From positions 1 through 50,453 of the forward strand of contig JARGGH010000004.1 in the NCBI GenBank assembly GCA_029210945.1: a DNA stretch of 50,453 nt, read 5' to 3'. This document shows positions 24,123 through 31,569 of this stretch, piece after piece. How positions within the stretch are numbered: position 1 is the first letter of the stretch; the number at the start of each line of letters is the position of its first letter. This DNA is from Anaerolineales bacterium. GTDB taxonomy: Bacteria; Chloroflexota; Anaerolineae; Anaerolineales; E44-bin32. The position numbers were made by a program, and so were the translations under genes. A model generated the notes under the pieces. That model did no database searches. It was not told the DNA's origin and saw nothing but the letters and a program-made list of their open reading frames with translations.

Positions 24123-25764
24123 ACGGCACCTCCACCGGATCGACATTCTCGACCCTGGCCCGCCAATCGATGGGCATCCCCGCGAACGCGTTCAATGTCG
24201 GGATGTATTCTTCGATATCTTCGAGCACAGATTCAAACGGATTTTGCTCCACATCGTCCCAGAAGGAGATGAGATGCCAGGGGAACTTGAAAGGATAATC
24301 AAAGAAGAAACGGTATGCATACCGCCAGGCTGCTTCCACCGATCTATCAGGCAGCCCGCTTCCCTGCGCCTGATTTAATCTTTGATGGAGCATATCCTCG
24401 TACTCCTCCCAACTCTGCGGGTCGTCTGTAAAGCCCTTGCCTTTGTAGTGGGTTGCACCCGCAGCGATGACCGGCACCGCGTGCATGCACATTTCAAGGC
24501 CGACGGTCGTGGTGTATACCAGGCCCAGATGCGCCATCTCGATCAGGTCGTATGTGTTGATGTCCGATTCGGGCGGCACCACGATGACGTGATCGGGTTT
24601 GTGCGGCAGGACATCCTTGACGATCTCCACCGAAGGATGCCCGGCGCCCAGCATCTCGCCTGGATGGACGCGCACAACCAGTTGGTACTCCGGCAATTCA
24701 GCAAACAACGCAACCGTCCTGGCCAACCAGTCTGCCATGCCATCGGTGAAAACCTGGCGGTTAAGCGCCAGGCTGTCGCCAACGACGTTCGTGCAGAGCA
24801 GGATCACCGGACGATCGGGTTCCAAACCCAGCTTCGCACGCGTTCGCTGGGCGCCTTCGCTTCCGCCCGCCTGCCACTGGCGTTTGAACTGTTCCCAGGT
24901 TTGTCCGCCGCGGCGCGCCTGGAAGAGCCTCTCGATCAATGCCCTTTCCTGAGGTTGAAGCGGGATATCCCTGACGGCGGACCAGAGATCCGACGTGTCC
25001 TGTCGCATGACCTCACCGTTCTGGGCAAGCCACAAGCGCTCGCGCTGCTCTCCGAATTCGTACGTCGTCGAATCGACACCCAGGTGGCGTACAGTCCGAT
25101 AAATCGCGCCGAACTCCAGGATGCTCCCGTTGGGGATAACCACGACATCATAATCATGTCGCCGAAGCAGCTCATAGGTGCTCGCCGCGGCCAGCCGGTT
25201 GCGCGCCAGCCGCAGCCGGTACAGCGCCGCATCCTCGCGATCGGCCTGGATGTCGATCGCCTCGCGCTGCATCGTGTATTGCACATCCAGGCGCGCCTGC
25301 GCCTCCATCTCCATTTCAAGCTCTCTGTCGAGATGATCCGGCGAGCCAGCTATGAGGCTCCTCAGCCCCAATGGAAGCCTCAAGCTGCTCAACCGCCGCT
25401 CAAGGTAGTGCGCGCCACGCAACGCATCAAAGCGCGTCACAGGCGAGGTCCAATCGCGATAGGGCAGGTATGCCAGATCGACCCTGTGTCCGCCGGATTC
25501 CAACATAAGCCCGAGAAGAATCCCGTACTCCAGCCACCACTTCAGCGATCCCACGAGCAGTATCCGCTTGCGCTGCTCTTCTGGCTGCCATGGCTCGATA
25601 AATCGCATCGCCGAAATCCAGCCCGGAAGCCGCTCCTCAAGCTGCGGGACGGCGTACGCGCCCGCTGGCACGACCGCCGGCTGCAGCGACTGGTAAATCC
25701 TTGCGCTGGCCGGGAAGATGCCCAGCGCCTCCTTCAGAAGGTTTCGGGGCCGGGAAGAATTCAT
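24112..25764 (-). CDS. KpsS/capsule-synthesis-like GT-B transferase
   Basis: The 550-residue protein begins MNSSRPRNLLKEALG, has an N-terminal half with RILLVGSLKWWLEYGILLG and a long charged helical middle, and a C-terminal GT-B half with PVILLCTNVVGDSLAL, LVVRVHPGEML, VIVVPPESDINTYDLIE and GLVYTTTVGLEMCMHAVPV. The RVHPGE and TTVGLEM motifs are typical of the capsule polysaccharide biosynthesis (KpsC/KpsS-like) superfamily. It likely transfers a sugar, possibly an activated nonulosonate, onto the export substrate. The ATG at 25762-25764 overlaps the wzt stop by 4 nt (ATGA), which fixes the start. It follows the ABC exporter directly. Confidence 0.83.
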   Translation of the reverse strand: MNSSRPRNLLKEALGIFPASARIYQSLQPAVVPAGAYAVPQLEERLPGWISAMRFIEPWQPEEQRKRILLVGSLKWWLEYGILLGLMLESGGHRVDLAYLPYRDWTSPVTRFDALRGAHYLERRLSSLRLPLGLRSLIAGSPDHLDRELEMEMEAQARLDVQYTMQREAIDIQADREDAALYRLRLARNRLAAASTYELLRRHDYDVVVIPNGSILEFGAIYRTVRHLGVDSTTYEFGEQRERLWLAQNGEVMRQDTSDLWSAVRDIPLQPQERALIERLFQARRGGQTWEQFKRQWQAGGSEGAQRTRAKLGLEPDRPVILLCTNVVGDSLALNRQVFTDGMADWLARTVALFAELPEYQLVVRVHPGEMLGAGHPSVEIVKDVLPHKPDHVIVVPPESDINTYDLIEMAHLGLVYTTTVGLEMCMHAVPVIAAGATHYKGKGFTDDPQSWEEYEDMLHQRLNQAQGSGLPDRSVEAAWRYAYRFFFDYPFKFPWHLISFWDDVEQNPFESVLEDIEEYIPTLNAFAGMPIDWRARVENVDPVEVPFEG

Positions 25765-27023
25765 CGCACCGCCTCGGCCACTTCCCACTCCAGAGCAGGT
25801 CGCAGCGGTCCGCTGCGCGGCTCGGCCCAGTGGCTCCCCGGCGCCCCGGTCGGGTCAACGCTGAAGGACAACGCGTGTTCTTCCGTGAAATACGAGCGAA
25901 TCTGGAACGAACTGGCGTTAACACCCAGCACGAACCTGCCTCCGTTGAGGAGGCTTGCCGGGATGCGGCAGCGGGATACATACCCGCCGGCTTCACGCTG
26001 GGTGAGCTTTTCGTAGCGTGCAGGGTCATCGGTGTCAAATGAGGTAAACACCGGTTCGCCCCTGCTGGTGTAAAGGTAGAGTCCAACCCTGAGGCCGGTG
26101 ATGCACTCAGATAGCCGGTACTCGAACTCAACCGTGATGGGGTCCGTGGCGAAAACCCGATCTGAAATTCTCCCCTGCTGGTCGAGCACCCGCAGGCTCA
26201 TCGGCGTGAACGGATTACTGTCCCCGGCGATATCCCGCTCCCATTGCCTCTCACCGGAGCGGGCCATCTCGGAGGTCATGTAGTAATCTACCGCTTCCGG
26301 AGTGGGGCCGCGCATCGCAACCCGGCCTTTTTCCAGCACGATCGTCTCCTCCGTCAGCCGCAGAATTGCCGACATGTTGTGGCTGACGAAAAGCACGGTC
26401 CGGCCTTCATGAGCCACGTCGCTCATCTTACCGAGACACTTTCGCTGGAACTCGGCGTCGCCGACGGCCAGGACCTCATCGACGACGAGTATCTCCGGCT
26501 CGAGGTGGGCCGCGACGGCGAATGCCAGGCGCAGGTACATTCCGCTGGAATAGCGCTTTACGGGCGTATCGATGAATTTGCGGACCTCTGCGAAGTCGAC
26601 GATCTCATCGAACTTGGATTCGATCTCAGCCCGTTTCATGCCGAGGATTGCGCCGTTGAGATAGATGTTTTCCCTGCCGGTCAGTTCAGGGTGAAAACCT
26701 GTCCCAACTTCAAGAAGCGAGCCTACCCGGCCATGGATCGCGGCGAAGCCTTCCGTGGGTTCCGTCACCCTGGAGAGCAATTTGAGCAGCGTGCTCTTGC
26801 CGGCGCCGTTGCGCCCGATGATCCCGAGCACCTGCCCCTTCTGCAGATCGAACGAAACATCCTTCAACGCCCAGATGGTCTCGTTCTCCCGGCGGAAATC
26901 AGCCGAGCCAAGTCGCTTGAAACCGGTCGCGAGCGCGTCGCGCAGCGTCCGGTATCCGCTCGGCATTCCGCCGATGCGGTATTGTTTTCCGAGTCCTTCT
27001 ACGTGTATCGCGAGGTCGCTCAT
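25761..27023 (-). CDS. wzt: Polysaccharide ABC exporter ATPase with Wzt-type C-terminal domain
   Basis: The 420-residue protein has Walker A GRNGAGKST at 70-78, the Q-loop region VGTGFHPELTGRENI, signature YSSGM at 158-162 and Walker B ILVVDEVLAVGD at 178-189, followed by the switch histidine (FVSHN). The family-typical insertion before the Walker A strand (ALATGFKRL) is present. Residues about 255-420 form an added beta-rich domain (VEFEYRLSECITGLRVGLY, FVLGVNASSF) like the carbohydrate-binding domain of Wzt in O9a-type export. Such a domain reads the non-reducing end of the finished chain. It pairs with the permease 3 nt upstream. Confidence 0.95.
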   Translation of the reverse strand: MSDLAIHVEGLGKQYRIGGMPSGYRTLRDALATGFKRLGSADFRRENETIWALKDVSFDLQKGQVLGIIGRNGAGKSTLLKLLSRVTEPTEGFAAIHGRVGSLLEVGTGFHPELTGRENIYLNGAILGMKRAEIESKFDEIVDFAEVRKFIDTPVKRYSSGMYLRLAFAVAAHLEPEILVVDEVLAVGDAEFQRKCLGKMSDVAHEGRTVLFVSHNMSAILRLTEETIVLEKGRVAMRGPTPEAVDYYMTSEMARSGERQWERDIAGDSNPFTPMSLRVLDQQGRISDRVFATDPITVEFEYRLSECITGLRVGLYLYTSRGEPVFTSFDTDDPARYEKLTQREAGGYVSRCRIPASLLNGGRFVLGVNASSFQIRSYFTEEHALSFSVDPTGAPGSHWAEPRSGPLRPALEWEVAEAVR

Positions 27024-27026
27024 CGG

Positions 27027-27878
27027 CTATACCACGTCCGCGAAAGTGCGTTCTGTCCGGCGGAAATACAGGATCCCGGTGATCAGGAAGGTCAACGCCA
27101 CGCCAACCGAAAGCGCCAGCAACCCGGCAGGAGGGGCCTGACCCCCGAGGATTGCCCAACGAAATCCCTGCACGACGCCAGCCATCGGGTTCAGGCCATA
27201 CGCGACGCGAGCCCATCCCTCCGGGATGATGCTCGTGGAATACACGACCGGTGAAGCGTACATCCATGCTTGAAGGAGAAAAGGTGTGACATATCCCACA
27301 TCGCGGTAGGCGACGTTTAACGCCGAGAGCCACAATCCCACGCCCAGGGAGGTAACCAACGCCAGAATCAGAAATAAAGGAAGCGCCCAAACAGCATGGG
27401 TAGGCGCGACGCCGTAGTAAAACATCATGCCAACCAGGATCAGGAAAGCCAGACCAAAGTCGACGAGCCCCGCTGTGACTGAAGCCAATGGGATCGCGAT
27501 GCGGGGGAAATATACCTTCGTAATCAGATTACTGCCTGACACCAGGCTGTTTCCCGCTTTGGCGACCCCGTCCTGAAATAACACCCAGGGCAGCAGCCCC
27601 GCATAGTAGAAAACCGGTGGTGGCGCGCCATCGGTCTCAAGCTTGGCGAGACCTGCGAAGATAACCGTGAAAATCACCATACTCAGGAACGGTTTCAGAA
27701 TTGCCCAGGCGGCACCCAGCAGAGTCTGCTTATATCGGACTTTAACATCGCGCCAGACCAGAAAATAAATCAACTCCCGGTAGCGCCATAACTCACGGAA
27801 ATCGATAAACGACCACCCTTTTGATGGCTTGATGATCGTCACTGGGTCGGTGCGGTCTTGAACCTTGGTTATGTTCAT
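27027..27878 (-). CDS. wzm: Polysaccharide ABC exporter permease (Wzm/TagG type)
   Basis: This is an ABC-2 type permease of 283 residues. After a cytoplasmic N-terminus with ELWRYRELIYFLVWRDVKVR, the family hallmark preceding helix 1, come six membrane segments: TLLGAAWAILKPFLSMVIF, the region around PPPVFYYAGLLPWVLF, LASVTAGLVDFGLAFLIL and others, ending GILYFRRTERTFADVV. Together with the ATPase encoded 3 nt downstream it would move a lipid-linked glycan across the cytoplasmic membrane. The gene is 19 nt after fcl. Confidence 0.95.
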   Translation of the reverse strand: MNITKVQDRTDPVTIIKPSKGWSFIDFRELWRYRELIYFLVWRDVKVRYKQTLLGAAWAILKPFLSMVIFTVIFAGLAKLETDGAPPPVFYYAGLLPWVLFQDGVAKAGNSLVSGSNLITKVYFPRIAIPLASVTAGLVDFGLAFLILVGMMFYYGVAPTHAVWALPLFLILALVTSLGVGLWLSALNVAYRDVGYVTPFLLQAWMYASPVVYSTSIIPEGWARVAYGLNPMAGVVQGFRWAILGGQAPPAGLLALSVGVALTFLITGILYFRRTERTFADVV

Positions 27879-27897
27879 AGCGATGATCAGTATCCTG

Positions 27898-28869
27898 TCA
27901 TCCCTGACCGCCGCGGCGGTGCTCCGAATACCAATTTACCGTCCGGCGCAGCCCTTCTTCGAGGTCAACCTGCGCCTCAAAGCCAAAGCGCTCCTTCGCA
28001 CGCGAGGTATCCAACGCGCGCCGGGGCTGACCGTTCGGCCGCGAGGTATCCCAGAGCAGTTCACCTTCAAACCCCGTGAGGTCAACGATCCTCTCGGCAA
28101 GGTCCTTGATCGAGATCTCCTCGCCGGATCCGAGGTTGACCGGTTCGCTGCTGTTGTAGCGCTCCGCCGCGAGCAATATGGCCTCAGCAGCGTCCTGTGC
28201 GTAGAGGAACTCGCGCGTCGGCGAACCATCCCCCCACACGACGAGATGTTCCTCGCCGCGCTCCTGTGCCTCCAGCGCTTTGCGAATAAGCGCCGGGATG
28301 ACGTGTGAGGTCTCCAGATTGAAATTGTCGCGCGGACCGTAAAGGTTAACCGGGATGAGGAAAAGGGAATTGAAGTCGTACTGCTGCCGGTAAGCCTGAG
28401 ACTGGACCAGGAGCATTTTCTTCGCCAGACCGTAAGGTGCGTTGGTCTCCTCCGGGTATCCATCCCAGAGATTCTCTTCTTTAAAGGGGATCGGTGTGAA
28501 TTTCGGATACGCGCAGACCGTGCCGATCGCCACGAACTTTTCAACGCCGCGTTTCCACGACTCATGCATCAACTGAACGCCCATCATGAGGTTGTCGTAA
28601 AAGAATTCCGCCGGGCGCGCCAGGTTGGCGCCAATCCCACCTACGTTCGCGGCGAGATGGATGACGATATCGGGGTCAGCGTCCCGCAAAAGCTTCTTCA
28701 CATCCTCTGGCTCCACCAGGTTGAATTCCTCAATGGTTGGCACAAAGATGTTTTCGGCGCCCCGGGCGTTCAACTTCTCCAGAACATAGGAACCCAGGAA
28801 ACCGGCCCCGCCGGTCACGCAGATATTACGTGTCTTCCAGAACCCAGGGTCACTCTGCCATTCACTCAT
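27898..28869 (-). CDS. fcl: GDP-L-fucose synthase
   Basis: This 323-residue extended SDR has [12 protein letters not shown] at 18-29, [11 protein letters not shown], typical of GDP-fucose synthases, [20 protein letters not shown] and [10 protein letters not shown] with the catalytic Tyr and Lys, and [25 protein letters not shown] substrate residues. It epimerises and reduces GDP-4-keto-6-deoxy-mannose to GDP-L-fucose with NADPH. The partner dehydratase gene gmd is in the window but 11 kb away at 39705-40793. The start overlaps the stop of the regulator gene by 8 nt, and GGAG lies about 9 nt upstream. Confidence 0.93.
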   Translation of the reverse strand: MSEWQSDPGFWKTRNICVTGGAGFLGSYVLEKLNARGAENIFVPTIEEFNLVEPEDVKKLLRDADPDIVIHLAANVGGIGANLARPAEFFYDNLMMGVQLMHESWKRGVEKFVAIGTVCAYPKFTPIPFKEENLWDGYPEETNAPYGLAKKMLLVQSQAYRQQYDFNSLFLIPVNLYGPRDNFNLETSHVIPALIRKALEAQERGEEHLVVWGDGSPTREFLYAQDAAEAILLAAERYNSSEPVNLGSGEEISIKDLAERIVDLTGFEGELLWDTSRPNGQPRRALDTSRAKERFGFEAQVDLEEGLRRTVNWYSEHRRGGQG

Positions 28870-29386
28870 TCACACCGCTCCTCAGATCGTCGATACTGGT
28901 CGTTTCTAAATCACCAAGGTTTCGCAGATGGATATTTGACCCCTCGATGTGCAGGATGGGAAGGCCATCGGAGGCGTTCATCTCAGGCTGGATATCCATC
29001 TCGATGCAGGTCAGCCGGCACACGTCGGCTATATCGCCCTGACCTTCAATCGCAACGCGATCGTATCCGTGAGCCTTCGCCTGCTTAATTGCGCTTCTGG
29101 CCTGGCTGCGCACAGCGCGGTACAACTGCATCGAACTCTCAACGTAGGCGACCGTCAGTTTCGCCCGTAAGGCGATCCCTTCAGGGGTGATAATATATCG
29201 CAGTTTCTTGCGCTCGGCGCGCTTTGCCTTGATATAGCCCTTTGCGATCAGCCGTTTAAGATGCCAGTTGACAGTGCCGACCGCGACGCCCAGGCGCCTC
29301 GCAAGCGAGGCCTGGGTGATATCAGGATCATGCTCGATCGCTTCGAGCAGACCACGTGTATATTCGCTGGAAATCGAATCGTCCAT
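28862..29386 (-). CDS. Winged-helix (EPS-associated MarR-like) regulator with Rossmann-like tail
   Basis: The 174-residue protein starts at ATG 29384-29386 with AAGGA 4 nt upstream. Residues about 8-75 form a winged helix: [24 protein letters not shown] is interrupted here only for length, with the recognition helix near 36-48, and [12 protein letters not shown] is the wing end. This matches EPS-associated MarR-family regulators found at the head of polysaccharide operons. Residues about 85-160 form a second part: a helix rich in Ala/Lys, then [16 protein letters not shown] at 108-123, a G-x-G-x-x-A nucleotide-binding-like turn, and [10 protein letters not shown]. It may sense a sugar nucleotide or dinucleotide (inference). 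The gene overlaps fcl, and a dyad element lies 14 nt upstream, so autoregulation is likely. Confidence 0.85.
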   Translation of the reverse strand: MDDSISSEYTRGLLEAIEHDPDITQASLARRLGVAVGTVNWHLKRLIAKGYIKAKRAERKKLRYIITPEGIALRAKLTVAYVESSMQLYRAVRSQARSAIKQAKAHGYDRVAIEGQGDIADVCRLTCIEMDIQPEMNASDGLPILHIEGSNIHLRNLGDLETTSIDDLRSGVNE

Positions 29387-29399
29387 TCGGTCCTTATCC

Positions 29400-29421
29400 A
29401 AAATTCAGTCGTTGAATTATA
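29400..29421 (-). promoter_or_regulatory. Dyad operator/-10 element, copy 1 (before regulator-fcl)
   Basis: AATTCA (29402-29407) and TGAATT (29413-29418) flank a 5-nt centre GTCGT. The flanks make a TATAAT on the minus strand at 29416-29421, 29 nt before the regulator ATG, which would give a leader of about 23 nt. The same 22-nt element, with two centre differences at symmetric positions, recurs at 40813-40834 before gmd. I see no strong -35 box 17 nt upstream (TGGCAG), which fits an activator-assisted or weak promoter. Likely binding site of the adjacent winged-helix regulator (inference). Confidence 0.65.
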
Positions 29422-29465
29422 ACGGCACTCTGGGAGAACTGCCAGGCATCAACGACATGCCAAAG

Positions 29466-31484
29466 TCAGGGTTTGCACGCACGAATGTCGTAGATCCTGC
29501 GGAAAAACTGACCCTCATTATCGATCGCTTCGGCCGTCAAAACCACACACTCCACTGCATAGCTATCCTTCATCTGATCATCCAGCTTTTCCCATTGTCT
29601 TTCGTCCATATAGACAAAATCGTAGCCAGCTGCTGCAATCAGCCTCGGGCTCGGGTCGTCGACAAGTTCCTGCCATTCAGGAAGAATGGTCGTGTTATCT
29701 GCGGATGAACGCGTCGCTCGGCCGGTGACCGGGACGGCGCGCCACTCGTGTGAATCGAAAATGACTGCGCCCGCAGGCAGCCGATCCCAAATCAGCCGTG
29801 TCATATGCACATCTACCGGCGCAAGATGATAGGAAAAGACCGCTCTCGGCATCGCCGAAAGCAGCGAGGTGGTGACAACCAGCCCGCCAAAAATTAGCGC
29901 ACCAAACCAACCGCCGAAGCCGATTTTCCACCAATCAGAGCGATATTTCCGCAGCCAGACTGCCAGAGCCGGGAGGGCAAGTATGATCCATCCCATAAGC
30001 GCGTAAGCGCTCATCCTTGTGATGTCACGATCGACATCATAACGCAGGAACAGGGGCAGGATAAAACCAACCAACGAGCTCATTCCCAGTATTGACTCGG
30101 CCATCCTTCCACGTTGGATCCAACGTGCCAGGCACACAAGCACAAAAATACCGGCAAGCAGAGCTGGACCCAGTTCCAACAACCCGGCGAGCAACTGCAG
30201 CGGACTTGTCAGTTGAAGCTCGCCCAAGTGAGCGGAGACGATTGCCGGAGGCAGCCGCAGTTCGAATCCACCGACCCCCGTTCCGCCCCCTAGACCAGTT
30301 CCATCACGGAGTCCGAGCAGCCCTTTCGCAGTCTCGGTGACCGTTCCACCCTGAAAGACGCTGATCATGCCACCGCCCAGCAAGGCAATCGTTGTTTGGC
30401 GATAATCGTGGTTCTTGATGAAATAGTCGATCCCTGATCGAGCAATTTTTATCAGCACAAGCAAAACGAAACCGAGTCCGAATAAGATCATTTCAGCCTC
30501 AGCGGCTAATGCCCACGTCGCAAACAGGATCCCGAGCACAACCGTCCCAGCCACATTTCGACGTTTTTCCAGCAGCAGCAGGACCAGGAACAGTATCAAT
30601 AGGCTCAGGCTGATCGGCCCTTTATGCAATTTGAGTATGAAAGGCTGGAGAACACCGTTGACATACGAAAACGGGAGCGGCAGCGGAGGTCCACCGTCGA
30701 TCGTCCAATACGAAATGAGGCCCTCATACAACGATGTCACGGTTGATCCGGCTGCTCCCCACAGGTCGATCTGTGCGCTCATCTTCCGCAGCGTTGACTG
30801 GGGCAGAAAATTCAGCAGCCATCGGCCTCCAGAGCCGAATGTCACGCCCGCGGCGACAGCCATTCCCCACAGCCGGGAGTGCGTGACACGCCAACCCCAT
30901 ATCCCGGCCAGCACGATCGCGAGCGAAGCCATGATCCCCTTGGCCAGATCGAATGCGCTCCAGGGGAAGAACCCGCCCACTCGCATCAACAAAGCCCCGA
31001 AGAGCTGGAATCCGTAGTGATAATTAAAGAGGTATTCGGGGTTCATGTAGAAGTGCGGCGGGATATCGCCAGCAGCCATCATAGAGATGATCGAGAGATT
31101 CTTGCGATCATCGAAGATGGCGATGCCCCGCCCCATGAGCGTGATGATCGAGATTGAGAAAAGCAGCGGCAGAACCAGCGGCCAGATTTTAAGGTCCTGA
31201 ATATCAAGGGCACGACCGCGATCTACCCACCAGGTTCCGACACTGATCACCACCACCAAAAACCCAGCCACGCCGAAAGTCAAACTCGGTTCCAGGGATC
31301 GTGCTAGCAGATTCGAAAAGAAAGTTAATAAGACGAGGCCCAGCGCAACCCCGGTCAGGATTCTCTCTCTGGGATGCAGGCTAAATGCGTGGCTGGCGAT
31401 CAACCAGCCGCTTATTGAAACGGCTGAGAGAATTACGAGCAGCGGAATGAGATGAAGACTCTGGTCTGACAGCAGCCAATACAT
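29466..31484 (-). CDS. Large polytopic GT-C-like membrane protein (paralogue A)
   Basis: The 672-residue protein begins with two helices (about 10-30, 42-62). After helix 4 it has GRGIAIFDDRKNLSIISMMA and GDIPPHFYMNPEYLFNYHYG, where the D-D pair in the first outer loop suits a GT-C catalytic residue. About a dozen hydrophobic segments follow, then a soluble C-terminal part with GAVIFDSHEWRAVPVTGRA and YDFVYMDERQWEKL, ending RRIYDIRACKP. The next upstream protein (31570-33582) shows the same motifs in the same order, so the two are paralogues. The reaction is unknown; polymerisation or outer-face glycosyl transfer is plausible. It is the last gene of the gmd unit and ends close to the regulator's promoter region. 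Confidence 0.8.
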   Translation of the reverse strand: MYWLLSDQSLHLIPLLVILSAVSISGWLIASHAFSLHPRERILTGVALGLVLLTFFSNLLARSLEPSLTFGVAGFLVVVISVGTWWVDRGRALDIQDLKIWPLVLPLLFSISIITLMGRGIAIFDDRKNLSIISMMAAGDIPPHFYMNPEYLFNYHYGFQLFGALLMRVGGFFPWSAFDLAKGIMASLAIVLAGIWGWRVTHSRLWGMAVAAGVTFGSGGRWLLNFLPQSTLRKMSAQIDLWGAAGSTVTSLYEGLISYWTIDGGPPLPLPFSYVNGVLQPFILKLHKGPISLSLLILFLVLLLLEKRRNVAGTVVLGILFATWALAAEAEMILFGLGFVLLVLIKIARSGIDYFIKNHDYRQTTIALLGGGMISVFQGGTVTETAKGLLGLRDGTGLGGGTGVGGFELRLPPAIVSAHLGELQLTSPLQLLAGLLELGPALLAGIFVLVCLARWIQRGRMAESILGMSSLVGFILPLFLRYDVDRDITRMSAYALMGWIILALPALAVWLRKYRSDWWKIGFGGWFGALIFGGLVVTTSLLSAMPRAVFSYHLAPVDVHMTRLIWDRLPAGAVIFDSHEWRAVPVTGRATRSSADNTTILPEWQELVDDPSPRLIAAAGYDFVYMDERQWEKLDDQMKDSYAVECVVLTAEAIDNEGQFFRRIYDIRACKP

Positions 31485-31569
31485 AGTGCTATACCTGGTT
31501 CTTCTAATAACGGGTAATGCTTAAGATCGATGAAGAAACATTTGGAAAACTCGGAATGGGAATTCCTGT

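Noticed and set aside
24382..26016. Open frame of 544 codons on the plus strand opposite the KpsS-like and wzt genes
   Set aside because: Its product has no recognisable motif, is rich in Arg/Gln/His, and lies antisense to two genes with clear family motifs and coupled ATGA junctions. It is a shadow of their codon bias.
26244..27254. Plus-strand open frame of 336 codons opposite wzt and wzm
   Set aside because: Antisense to an ABC ATPase with intact Walker motifs; the translated sequence shows no domain and no ribosome binding site.
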